From Psilocybe azurescens (taxonomy: Eukaryota; Basidiomycota; Agaricomycetes; Agaricales; Agrocybaceae), in the NCBI GenBank assembly GCA_023853785.1, contig JAJIRX010000798.1, positions 248,001 to 312,000 on the forward strand: a DNA stretch of 64,000 bases, written 5' to 3'. Position numbers and translations under genes: made by a program. The first letter of the stretch is position 1, and each line of letters starts with the position of its first letter. Below the pieces are notes generated by a model that saw nothing but the letters and a program-made list of their open reading frames with translations, was not told the DNA's origin and searched no databases. This document shows positions 33,630 through 45,383 of this stretch, piece after piece.

Positions 33630-33930
33630 GTCCGGTCTCATCTCTCCTTCCTCCTTGGCCGCATACAAGTTTGCAACAGGGGGCAAGGGAAGCAGTGAGA
33701 TATACGTGGACTGGAGCCGTGTAGATCTGGCTATCGGCGAGATTGTGCTAGTGAAGAAGAAGTCGCGGGTTGCGCTGGATTAGGGTTTGATGGGGTGCGA
33801 GGGCGGGGGCGGCAGGGGCAATGGGGAGGTTACGAGTGTGATGAAGGCGGGCATGGATGAGGAGAAGGTGGGTGGTGGTTTGAAAAATCGAGCAGTGCGA
33901 GAAGGAGAAGTGGTGGACGAAGATTAGGAG
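33630..33930 (+). pseudogene. Displaced gene H fragment after H2
   Basis: Reads SSEIYVDWSRVDLAIGEIVL followed by KKKSRVALD and a TAG. It is the direct counterpart of 9,449-9,720 but without the PIF element. An N-terminal-half segment lies after the C-terminal half, so it is a leftover of a tandem or rearranged copy. Confidence 0.45.
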
Positions 33931-35680
33931 GGAGGGAGGATAAGAAGAATAAGACGGAGAGAAGGCACAATATATGCCATAAACATAATTCGCTTTCCTA
34001 TTTTTTGATGTGTGCATTTGGATGAAACTTATCATGATCTCGTTCAACAGCCGTCGAATATACACACGATCTTCAGCCACGTTCGCAGAGTACGTCGTCT
34101 TTCTTTTTATCCTTTTTATCCTTTCTATCCTTTGATTTATTTTTCGGACTATAAGCCAAGTAACTAGACGCGCTATGTAACATTTTTTTACATTCTGAAA
34201 GACTATGGGCATTCCAAGTCCCGACGCAGAACGCCGCTGACTGATCTTGAATCTGAATTTGACTCGGCGCCGATTCTACTGATTCGGTGTGCTATGATCA
34301 GCCACACCTTCTCCCTTGCTTATGCTCCTATATGGATGTCATGACCAGCACAAATCAGGCTGTGAACTCGTGTGCGCTGGGTTTCACCAAAGTTTCCAGC
34401 GTAGCACCGTTAACAGAGATTCGTGATGCGTATTTCTTTTCAAAATCTGCATGATAGCTATCTGATAGGCTATACAGAGCTTTACATACAGGCCAAACGC
34501 GTCATGTCGCGTTCCTGTGTAACTCATAAATTGTCTCTCCGTATGAAACTACCACCAACCCCCGGGTCAACACGAAAGGTGCAAATCTCACCTTGGTGTG
34601 ACCGTTTGTATCCAAACCTTCCACGTGGGAGGTGTGTGCTTCGTGCATCGGGAAAGGAGATGGTAAGGTGAAAACACACTGAGGGTTTTTGAGGAGGGTA
34701 AACCCAAAGGTGCGTATTCAGTTTTCGAGTTGCTATTGCCGCCTGCCGTCTTATGATGAGAAACAGACGCCGGTTAACCGACGAAACACCGACAACCTCT
34801 GTCCTCTGGTCAGTCTCTTCCGACCAATCAATTGGCCGTCCGAGATGACATGATTAGGCGTTGCTAATTCTGCTCGGCCTTTCATCTCAGGTATCATCCC
34901 GACGTGATACAACATACGGCGCCAACGACGCGTCCATCACAATATGCTTTTCCATTGTTACGCAAGCATCTCTCGGGGTACGTTTCGATCGATACTCGGC
35001 ACTTTGCAGGATCCTAACAATGCTTTTTCTCAATCTTCAGCGTCTCAGTGATCATCTCCCTCGTCGTTTTGATCAACGGACGAGCCACAGAGATATTGGA
35101 TCTGGACGTCGGAGTGATGTCATTTACACGCAAAACTCACGTTTCCACCCGAGCGGTCAGAAAACCATCAGACGTGTTCAATGTTGACAATACTCGTAGG
35201 TCCTCTCGTCTCGTTTAAACCAGTAGCTATGCTTCTCAGCTTCGACATTGACTGGGGCTCTGTGATGGTACAGTATGTCAATTGCCCTGTAGGTCATGTA
35301 GATTGACGAAGACGAGAGTGAAGACCTACCTCCTAAGCGGTGCACGAACGGATGACAAGGACGATGGGGAAGGAGGAGATGTGATCAATGGATGGATAGA
35401 GGAGGAGACAACAGACACGATAGTCACACAAATGAAATTATACATGTGTGCTATGTGATTTTCTTCTCCTGTGCGCAATATGATCCAAAACTATTGATGA
35501 CTGGCAAAGAGTCAGCGCCGAAAACAAGGACATGCATCAAGTTCACGTTCAGAACTTGACGCTTGAACCACCCGACAAATATTGGTACACCTATCCTTGC
35601 AAGGCAGAGTATTAAAAAGGCATCTGCCTTATGCCGCGATGTTCTGGGAACCGCGGGTAATATTAGAAACTAATATATAA
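33931..35680. other. Junction block J3 between H2 and N3; no supported gene
   Basis: Bases 34,000-34,130 resemble an H intron/exon border (GCCGTCGAATA..CACGATC). Bases 34,140-34,700 parallel 53,230-53,870, and 34,860-35,230 parallel 1,345-1,700 and 54,670-55,030. It carries the uninterrupted target of the KDZ (about 34,487-34,510) and of the CACTA-like element (about 34,515). Confidence 0.5.
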
Positions 35681-35772
35681 ACCGGAGAACGGTGTGCCGT
35701 CATATTTGTCCTTTCCCAGCACTCCCACACCTGAAACTGCCACTCTTGATTGAACAGTGCAATCTCGTACGA

Positions 35773-38389
35773 TGTCACAGTACTTCCCGGGATCGAGCAA
35801 CTTCACTATCGAGGGCGGCACATTCAATACCATGACTTACAGCTATCGAAATGTGAAAGGTAAGATAATGATTTAAATTTCTATGGAACTTGTAGATGTA
35901 TCTGACTTTGATAAGGTTCGACAACAGGCGGTTTTGAACGCCTGCAGGAATACGTCGCCCACGGAGCATTTCACGACTCGGGCGAGCGCTTCGATCCGCC
36001 AAAATGTCATGACAACACACGAGTCGCGATAATCAAGAAGATCATGGACTCGATCAGTGGACTCGACGAAGATACCAGGGAGGCTCTCATTATGTGGCTG
36101 TACGGAGCAGCTGGTGCTGGAAAATCGGCCATTGCGCAGACCATTGCCGAGATTCTGGACGGCCAGCACTTCTTCCTCGCCAGTTTCTTCTTCGGGCGAA
36201 ATGACCCACAACGAGGAACGGCCAAGTTGCTCGTCACCACACTAGCATATCAGTTGGCGGTTAAGCTTCCCCTATGTTCCGAGAAAGACTGGGTCTGGCA
36301 TTCGAGAAGGATCCTCTGATTAACACACGATCGCTTGAGGCACAGTTCAAGGCCCTCATCCGAGAGCCTCTCCTTGAACTTCTTCAATTTTTCTCCTCGA
36401 CCAAAAAGCACATCGTGGTCATTATCGATGGACTTGACGAATGCGAAGATACAAAAGTTCAAGCCAGAATTATCGATCTCTCCTTCAACCTTCTTCGCGG
36501 ACGCGATATACCTCTAAAGATCCTCATAGTAAGTCGCCCAGAGATGGATATCTCCTCATCTTTCGATACAAAACCATTCTATACGCTGGCAAGAATTGCA
36601 TTGAATGACGGCTATCAATCCGAAGAGGATATTCGACATTTCCTAGAAGATAAATTAAACGAGATCAACACTCAGCATCGCCTTCGCTCTTACATCCCGA
36701 TTGGCTGGCCCGCTCAAGATTCACTCGATACGCTCGTACAAAAGTCGTCCGGGCAGTTTATCTATGCATCGACTGTGGTGAAGTATGTCGCATCCCCGCG
36801 GCATCGACCAACGCATCGCCTTGACGTTGTTCTTGGTATACAACTGCCAAAGGCGGGTGATAGTCCGTTCGCAGAGCTCGATGCGCTGTACCGGCAAATC
36901 CTGATGGGGTTGAAGATGTGGATTTAGTATTACAGATCATTGGCTTCGTCGTTCTTCACCCTCCGAATTTTTTCAATTCAGTGGCATTTATAGAAGCCTT
37001 CTTTCGCTCGCTCCTGGAGATGTTCAGCTTCTAATGCAGGACCTCGGCTCCCTTATCTCAGTCGAAAACCATCCTCATCATTCTGATGGTGCAATGTCAA
37101 CCGTTCGCCTACTACATGCATCTTTGAAAGATTACCTACTCGACCAGTCACGATCCAAAGATTTTTTCTTGACCGTGTCAAAATGCACACGCAGTATGCC
37201 GAGTTATGCGTTGCTCATATGACGGAGCTTCCTGCATTGCAATCCAACTCGTCTCGCCATCCATTGACGGGTATGCTCCCTATGTTTTCATACGTTTGAA
37301 CTTCTACATTCTAATCGCATAAAATTTAGTTGCATCGCATACCTTGTGGCCTATCTTTTCATATTTCTTCCATCACTGCCCTCTTGCTCAACCAAATCCA
37401 CAGCTCCTCAAGCATATTCTTTATCTAACTCTCAGCTGCTGTCATACTATCCTCGGAGTAAAAGGTCATTATTATACAAGATTTTCTGATGAATATTTCA
37501 GCTACCTCGATTCCCTCAGCACTGTATGTGTTATCTTTTGCGAAACAATGAAATCTGACCACCTCGCCAGATTTGGGATGATTCAGCGGTTTCTCAATTT
37601 TACACTGATGAGATAGTCGCACTTGAACAACTGGTCAAAGCTCAGCTCGGTCCATGTCCTCAACACTCTCACGTCTGTTTCCTTCTGGCCTCAGTTATGA
37701 ATGAGGATCGATCGGCTTTTTGGGGGTCCTTACCTCATTTCTATGCCACAAGTTGTGGGAAGTCCAAGGTGTATAGCACAGTTAGGATGCAATCTTAATT
37801 TCCTAACGTCTGGGCATCCTGTTCTTTATAAACACCTTCATACCACTCTACAGCATTGGATTATCTCAAACCAGAAACCAGTTGACCGCACCAGTGTTTA
37901 CACCAGTGCCGCATTTTTACTCTACGCTATATATCATTATGCGAATTCCCATACACTGTCAACGCACTTAGATTAGGCCGATCTTGTCATTATCATCGGA
38001 CTCGAATGAATAGTCCTGCGCAATCACGTTGGTACCGACGGTTCTTCAATATTGCATACAAAATGCATTACACCAACTATCGCTTTCGCCATTTTGTCTC
38101 AGACGCCGGCAAGGGAGCCTTCATGAACGCGGACTGTCATCCCATGCGGCCATATATATTCAATATGGGTTATGCTCTTATTACCTATTTAGGGGTCATT
38201 CGTATGCTTCCGCCGTTCCTTCGCAAATCAGGTTACTCAGAAGAGTTGGCTGTCTGTGCACGCCAAGCCAGAATCATATGCAACAATGATTATATCGACT
38301 TCAAATTTCCGACATCAAAACAACAACGGAGATCTGCCTGGGCAGCGGTTGAAGCATATCTTAGGAGAGCGGAGGATGGAAGGACTTGA
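35773..38389 (+). pseudogene. NACHT-domain NTPase, copy N3, multiply frameshifted
   Basis: Exon 1 (35,773 to about 35,860) encodes FPGSSNFTIEGGTFNTMTY. Exon 2 begins GGFERLQEYVAHGAFHDSG near 35,930. Walker A GAAGAGKSA is intact. A one-base loss near 36,272 (CCCCTATGTTCC versus CCCCTGGTGTTCC in N4) leads to a TGA at 36,317. Walker B IVVIIDGLDECED and SRPEMDIS remain in the next frame (36,274-36,927). Further single-base losses lie in a G-run (about 36,908), a C-run (about 36,998), a T-run (about 37,165) and a T-run in exon 4 (about 37,915). The C-terminus LRRAEDGRT ends at 38,389. Intron positions agree with N1. It is the most damaged of the five copies. Confidence 0.75.
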
Positions 38390-39552
38390 TCGCATAGCAG
38401 AACGAGATATACTCATATGTGTTTTAGCGTAGTTGCACATTATGTACTGGTTTATTAACTCGAACTGTCAGGTTCCCCACAGGTTTTCCACTGTCGAAAA
38501 TTCTTACAGCAAGGTTTGAGCAACATTTATAATATCGACTGGAGAGATGGAAGCCCTGTGGATAAACCTCTTCCCAATCATCACCAACATCTGAATAGCT
38601 GTCTTTCTGCTGAGCGGCGCAGGGGTAAAAACAAAGTCATACATAGAATTATATTGAATGGACGATATATATTATAATCAGATAGATTCGACGTAAAAAT
38701 GAGTACATCAAGTTTTGAACACGAACTGAGTTGTCTTGGGTTTCTTATGCCATAAATTCTACGCAGGTCAGCAGTTCCCACAGGCTTTGCCATCATAAGG
38801 GCGGAATTTAAAGGACATTGCATTCTATGCGGCCTGGTACCTAATTTGACGAAGGAGCGACGAAGGGCTGTGGGTATGGATGGTGTGTTGGTCATGGCCG
38901 ATGGCTCTCGAAATCTATTTATCTGCTTTTCAATTTCGTTTGCGACTGCGAGTCCTCAGCGATTATCACGAATCGCTTCTATTTCTCACATCTCGGCATG
39001 GCAATACGTATAATGGATGAGTGGCATGCTGTGAAGGTGCAGAATGAGTGGTCGTTAGTTGGTCATTCTTGTTGACCCTAATAGACGACGATAATGAGGA
39101 CATACTGTCATACACAGCGCGGAAAGAGTAATTGATAGGTCGATAAATATGTCCTGTATGATTTTTTACTTGTCCCACGCAATACGCACGATCTTGTTTC
39201 CGGTGTTCCGATGTGGAATATTGCATACCTACTAGCTTAAAGCTTGTCCCAGTGAGTGCTTTCTCACATCAGAATCGTTCTTAGAGAGTGGCTGCGCTCT
39301 TGTGCCGACACCCGAAGTGCTTCCAGGCAAGTTACTTCTCGACGAAGGAGAAATACCTTGGTCGCCTCTTCCAGCAGTTACCCACAATGTAGCGGGGTCT
39401 GATGGAGTCTGGCACGATACTTTGGACGTTTGTACATACTCTAACGTCTGGCATAGAGTCAAATGTCTATGGAATGTCTGCTATATTAGAGCAAGATAAG
39501 ATCACTAGCGGTACTCATGATCAGTTCATCTGCTCCTAAATCTCTGCAGCAG
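38390..39552. other. 3' block D3; no supported gene
   Basis: Contains the intron-like TTTATTAACTCGAACTGTCAG (about 38,450-38,471) and landmarks shared with D4 and D5 (TCTCGGCATGGCAATA, 38,990; GTTAGTTGGTCATTC, 39,053). Minus-strand frames here are not preserved between copies. Confidence 0.4.
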
Positions 39553-40382
39553 CATCGGCAAAACCGACAAAACCAAATATTACATTGTGGCCTATATAAG
39601 GTAAGTCGATCATTTTGAGGCTATATATGGGTGATCGAAACCTTTGTGCATCCTTGGAAAGTCATACAAATATTGTATTACGTTACTATATCCACTAATT
39701 ATTCTAGTATTTTGAACTGGTTGAGTAAGAATTAAGGCAGTATTAAATTTAAGCAAAATATTTATTCAACTTTACTTTCAGTGGTAATTTTTTGAGGTAC
39801 GTTGCATTTTTTGACAACCTTTTCTGTATTCTTGTAAGTTACCATAAGCATAAGTTTTGTATGTAAAATACACTAAACATTGGTACGAGATTTAAGTGTA
39901 TGTCAATTATTTTGGCTCTCCCAAAAGGCCGCTTTTTAGACAGTGACATAGACCGTCACGTACTTAACTACAGTAATGACGTATTAGTGTAGTAGTTAAA
40001 ATAGGTATTTAATTGTGTTCTGCAAAGGTGGTGGTTCAATCCTGGTAAGAGGCATTTCAATTAAAAGTGATAATCCGAATAATCAATCTGAGTTATATGA
40101 GAAGAGTGCTATGTATTTTGTAGCAACATTAAATGATCCAATATTTTACTGTAAAATTGCCCCTCGGTGGCTGTGGAAAATTGTTTTGTCATGCAAGGTT
40201 AACAAATATTTAAGCTACCTTACAAGGACTACAAAGGTTTTATTTTTAGCTAATCCTGGCTGAGACTTACAAATAAGGAGTCTATTTGTTTCACTTTACC
40301 ATGCCTTTTGGGCATTTGCGTCGTTTGTTGCCTTTCAAGGGCATTGGATTCCAATATATTTTTTTGCGGTTTTGCCGATGAG
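39553..40382. mobile_element. 830-bp TIR element (unclassified), TSD AG
   Basis: Ends read CATCGGCAAAACCG on both termini, with further imperfect matching (CAAAA..AAATAT). It interrupts block D3 between CTCTGCAG and AGCGTCGGTCTA, where D4 and D5 are continuous (CAGCAGCGGCAGTTTA at 49,039; GGAAGCGACGGTTTA at 59,491). No transposase frame is present; an 82-codon frame at 40,015-40,263 has no recognisable motif. Superfamily not assigned. Confidence 0.55.
39981..40050 (+). ncRNA. tRNA-like Pol III promoter module
   Basis: An A-box-like TAGTGTAGTAG (39,984-39,994), about 38 nt, then a B-box-like GGTTCAATCCT (40,033-40,043). Boxes and spacing fit an internal Pol III promoter, but the stems do not fold as a proper tRNA, so this is a relic or SINE-like head. 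Confidence 0.3.
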
Positions 40383-40589
40383 CGTCGGTCTATTTGCAGA
40401 AATTAGCCTTAACTTCAGTTTCCCGAATCTCTCTGATTGATGATCACCTGTTTACAGGTTTGGCACATGCGCTGCAGTGTAGGGCAGATGAATAATACTG
40501 GAAAGACAAAGAATAAGAATGTGTTCGTTGGAGACTGCTTACTTTACTTCGTATTCTTTTTAGTGCCCTCGTAAATGCCACCTCCTTCG

Positions 40590-43500
40590 TATGACGTATG
40601 AATGTCCTTGGCTGACGCGCCTCAAACGCTACGCGAAATTCAAATCCCTCAAGCGAGTCGCGATGCGTCGTTTGGCTCCGCTTTCGTTTACCCTCACTTA
40701 CCTATTTATACCCGTTGATACTCTCGCCTCGAGGCTGACAAGCACGGTCACGTGGTATTCGATCTGCACTTGTCTCAGAAAGGACGTGGGGTTTTCTTTC
40801 TTTATTCTCTTCCCAGTTCCCTCTCTGCTACTCCCTCGTAAAGGTCTCTGGTGAATCGACCGACAGAGATGAAGCCGGACATCCCGTGTGCTGACAGCAA
40901 CTCTGCATCTGTGTAGAAGCGGGAGTCGGTCAGTGGGACGGGCGGTAAGTATTCTTGAGTGCATTGTCACGGTGCGTACGGGTGTTGATGTGGGCGCTGG
41001 TGCTGACTTGACTGGACTTGCCTTGGATAGGTAGAAAGAGTTCCAATTCGTATTATTAGCAGGTAAGAACACTACCACTAACGATTAACGCGCTGTACGT
41101 GTCTTATATGGCCTATTGATACGGTTCCGAATTGACGAGACTACAACAACTAAGTACGGTTTCGTTAACAAGAAATTTTCAAATCACAAAGACGAACATA
41201 ACGAAGATGTACACTACTTTCAAAGCCTCCCTCCCCTCTCCCTCCTCGTCATCAACAAGCATTCCAGCACCAACAAGACCACCACGCACCTCCCCATTGC
41301 CCCAACTATCAACAACCACAACACCGCACACCACCACTACCACCGCGCATATCCACTCCATCCGGCTTATGACGGATATGTTCTATGTGATGGGCCCCTC
41401 CTCTTCAGAGGCGTCGTCCGCGTCGTTTGCGCTGGCTCTGTAGAAGTCGTGGGATACGGTAACTCCTGCACAGCCTGTGCCTGTGTCTGTGCATGGACAC
41501 TCACTGTCGTCGATTGCACCCAAGACCGCGACATTGGCAGCGCCCCGGGACACCGGCTTCAGCTCACAAGAAGCTCGTCCCAAAGACATTGAAGCCCAAC
41601 ATCCTCAGCATGGGGATGAGGATGGGGCTCGGATTCATGCGCGATCGCAAGTTCGAGGAATGTGCGAAGAATCTCTCATCAGATGTTGTGCGTGTATGCG
41701 CATGCAGCAGGCGGGCAAGGGGGCTTCAAGATCTACGTGAACCCGACCTATGTGGACCAATATATCAGCAAGATTGCTGGTGAAGAAGAGGTTAAGGGTG
41801 GCGCTGGATGAGGTTGGATGGAGTGCGGGTGGGGCAAGGACGATGGGAGAGGTTACAAATGTGATGAGGGAGAAAGTAGGGTGGGGGTTTGAAGGGGGGG
41901 TTAGGACAGGCTAAAGAGAAGACGGATGAAAATGAGAAAGAGAAGTTGTGGACGACGATTGGGCGGGGGAGGAAGGACTCGAAGGAGAAGCAGAACAAGA
42001 TACGTCATAAACGTAAGTCGCTTTCACTGTTTTTTCGATCTCCCATACAATTTTAAATTATCTTCGTCTCTTTTAACAGCCATCGAATACATACTCGATG
42101 CTCACCCACGTTTGAAGAGTGCGTCTTTCTTCCTTCTTTCTTTTCTTCGTGCCTTTGTCCCTTTATTGTCTTGTTCTTGTTCTCTCAGTCATTGTGTACG
42201 CGTGCTCACATACACTCCATCCTTCACAGCTAGAGCCATTCTTCCCCAAAACTCAACCTCCAGCCCCAGGCTCGCAATCCCGCATGCAGCCCAACTATCT
42301 CGACTCGGGTATACTTCTTAAACCCATGTCCACCGCGCCTGCATCCGCATTCACCTCCTCTTTCGCATTTACCTCCTCCTCCAACTCGAACACATACTTA
42401 TGCAATTCTAGTTCTAGCGCTACAGCCACAGCCACGCGACCCCCGGCATCATCCAAAATTGTGCCCATGCCCACCGAGGAAGATGAGGAGAATATGGAGG
42501 CTGAGCGACGGTCATTGGTTTTGCAACGGGAACGCGCGGGCTCTGTGGCGACTATGAATTTCAGTTAATCCTATAATGAACCGCGTTCGAGGTCGGGCAC
42601 GCTGGACTCACTGGGCGGGATGCTCGCGCCGCCTGTGGCTCTTGAATCTTACGGGCCTCTTAACGGCGGGTACAAGAAGGAGGGTATGAACGCATAGGGA
42701 CAGGGGCAGGAATCAATCGCGCTGCACGAGATTAAGAGTGTGCGGTTATTGACTAGAAGGGGAAAGAAGAAGAAAAGTAAGAAGGCGAAGGATGTGAAGA
42801 CTGGTGAGTTGGGGAAGGAGAAGGAAGACGGCACGAAGAAGAAGACGAGCAACTTCGAGGTGGGCGCGCTGACGTCTAGACCGGGCGTGCTGTTGCTTGT
42901 CGCGAGCAAGTTTTTGGGTGCCGGCTCCGGTGCCAATACCAATGCCAATGTGAATGCAAAGACGCTTGGTGCGAAGAAGAGTAGCGGAATGCTGCTTGGA
43001 CTCAGGCTCCCTTCCACAATGCGGTTGCCGTCTTCTGCATGTATGCACGTTGGGTCAAGGGCATCGTCAGTTGGACCGGCTGTTCCTAGTCTGCCTCCGT
43101 TGCCTATCATCACCTCCTCCGTCAACACCATCTCAAACAACGCAAATGCCAACATAATCACCAACAAAAAAACTCTCCGTCGAATCCACATTCTACGCGA
43201 CGCGCAGACCCAGCTCGGTGCTCTCCTCCGGCTCGAGCTTAAGGCCGCTGTCGACGAATTCGCGTATATGGCAGGTATCCTCCTTGTCTGCGAATTCTGG
43301 CAACTCAGGACAATCGGGCTTGGGAGCAAGTGTGAGGTGGGATGAGCAGGGGCTGGAGACTGTAAGGGAGATGAGGCGCAGGGAGCAAGAGGGACGGAAG
43401 AAGGAAGTTGGTGCGGGTGGTGATGGTGACGACAAGGAAAGCGAGAAGGAGAGACGCGTTTGGAGGGACAGGCGGCGCTCGAGCGAGGGGTGGAGGAGGA

Positions 43501-43830
43501 CAGTGCTGATGGATGTGTTCCCGGAGGTGCAGGTCCGGCGCGTGTTGGATGGGTGTTGATGCGGGAAGAGAGGCACGTGGTGACGCAGGGGAAGAGGAAG
43601 AAAGTGAGGTGCAGGAAGCGTCAGAAGGAAAGGGACAGAGCGAGCATCAAGCGGTGCTCGTACCCAATCCTGACGATCGAGGAGGCGACCGCGGATGGGC
43701 ATGAAAGGCCAGATGACTTGGATGATGTCATTGCGAGGTATGAGAGCGGGAGCGCAGATGAGCTCCGAGGGCATGGCGGGTGGTGTCGTGGAGGTGTCTG
43801 GGTTCAAGGAGAAGGAGAAGGCAGATGACC
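40590..43830 (+). pseudogene. Gene H, copy H3 (N-terminal half to middle)
   Basis: The conserved upstream region (40,590-41,200) is followed by a likely original start at 41,208 (MYTTFKASLPSPSSSSTSIP). Then come VHGHSLSSIAPKTAT, KKLVPKTLKPNILSMG and RKFEECAKNLSSDV (about 41,570-41,690), a decayed IYV..D segment (41,735-41,790), a Lys-rich exon with a GTAAGT donor at 42,013, HAAQLSRL, and Lys/Glu-rich KKKSKKAKDVKTGELGKEKE (about 42,765-42,825). LGLRLPSTMRLPSS (about 42,990), the FYATRRPSSV segment in an alternative frame (43,190), VRWDEQGLETVREMRRREQE (about 43,335-43,395), TVLMDVFPEVQVRR and YPILTIEEATADGH (about 43,660-43,705) follow. Several frame changes and in-frame stops make it non-functional. 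It is the longest continuous view of the N-terminal half and fixes the segment order for the other copies. After about 43,830 the sequence is unrelated to gene H. Confidence 0.55.
40749..40754 (+). promoter_or_regulatory. CACGTG E-box in the 5' region of gene H (copy H3)
   Basis: Same palindrome and context as in H2 and H4, about 454 nt before the inferred start at 41,208. Confidence 0.3.
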
Positions 43831-45260
43831 CGCTGCTACTACAAATGCTACTGCGCTCTCAATGTGTCGCTCTCACTCTGCTCAAACTATGTATTAGTAC
43901 CTCCTCTACCTCTAATTGTGTCAGCATCATGGACAAAATAGTCGTCGGGTCATCATGATAAGCTACTACTCTGAAACAACCATCACAACGCTGCAGGTTG
44001 ATCTGTTTTTCTATCACCGTCCCTGTCATTTCCAACCCCACCATTGTCCTGGTTCATGGTTCATTTTTGCCTTCATATCTCCCTCCCCGCCCTCTAAGAC
44101 CATGGAGAAAGAGGATAAGCTAGATACATGAGTTGAGGTTGCAGAGAATGCGGGGTTGAGGGAGATCATTTGGTATACAAGGGCATTGCGAGTTGTTGCT
44201 GGATTATATATTAAAGGTTCTCCCTGATAAAAGGAGTTCGCATGAGACAAGGTATGTGCTGTTCCCTTTTTCTCCGCCTTACTTGCACTTATATTTGTGC
44301 TTACACTTTGCAGTCTTGCAGAAAAAGCCATGACACAGTTCTCGAGCACGCATATCAGTTGTTCTCACCTTCCGCCATAATGACCGACCACAGCGTATGT
44401 ACACTGCTACGCTACTGGGCATCCTCGTCATGTACAGACATCTGATCCACCACCATTCTACCCACGTCACCTCTCCGCCTTCCTCCGCCTACCTACCCGA
44501 TCATTCGATGGTCTAGCAGCACCAAATACACATACTACTGGTGGAAGTGCTCTGTCTCCGGCCCAATCCGCCCCGCTGATCAATGAACCAGCAGCAAGTA
44601 GTGCTATCGGTTCGGTTTTTCTCCTCTCCCTTCGACCTATGATGGTCCATGCAGCAGCAGTATCATCTCTCATGGGCTATCGCTTATGACGTTCAGTGCC
44701 ACTGCATCAGCGTGTCACTGCTAGTGGGTTTACGTACTTGCCTATACTATTATACTCTCTGAATGCTGCGGTGAGCTGTAGTATACGTCTGTCATAGTTT
44801 CACTTGTACTCATGAAAGTTTTCCACCCTGTTCTTGAACATCCACTGTGAGATTTATGGTAGATCTTTGATTGTAGGTATCACTGGGATGAGCGGGTGTA
44901 AAGTCTGATCCGTCTTCAAGACGTTACATTAAGTGCTGAAATTTAAATATCTACATAATCCTGCTCAGGCAATATCCATACTAGTAGAATGTTGTGGAAT
45001 AATGGATTGGGTATTTTAAGAGAATTTTTACTCACTATTACTAGACCAAGAGTCGTTCTACCTTCAACGCTTCAGCGAAAAAATCAAGTGCACTGAGTCC
45101 ATTTCACAACCCAACGAGCCCGTGCTCACCATCTTCGAATGATCTCATCAAATGCAAGTACAGGGGCTATGCTACCTCTTCGCTGCCGAGAACAAGGTTC
45201 TGTCAGTCTATTTTACAATGATAACCAGTGTTTTCTCACCGATGTTAAACGACCTCGTAC
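43831..45260. other. 1.4-kb segment not shared with the other units; no supported gene
   Basis: This replaces the C-terminal part of gene H and block J between H3 and N4. A plus-strand stretch with VAENAGLREIIWYTRALRVV (about 44,130-44,195) precedes a GTATGTG..TTTGCAG intron-like pair (about 44,250-44,313), but no long frame or known domain follows. I cannot assign it. Confidence 0.3.
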
Positions 45261-45290
45261 TTGCAAGGCGGTGCTAGCTAAATTTAGACG

Positions 45291-45302
45291 CCAATATAAC
45301 GG
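45291..45302 (+). promoter_or_regulatory. Promoter-like element upstream of N4
   Basis: CCAATATAACGG, identical to the N1 element, about 81 nt before the start codon at 45,384. Confidence 0.4.
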
Positions 45303-45383
45303 CGTCCTATCAATCTTTGCCCTTTCCCAGCTTCCTCATCAACAACAGCTGTTGCTTGTCGTCCAACCTTGCGATCTCGTATA

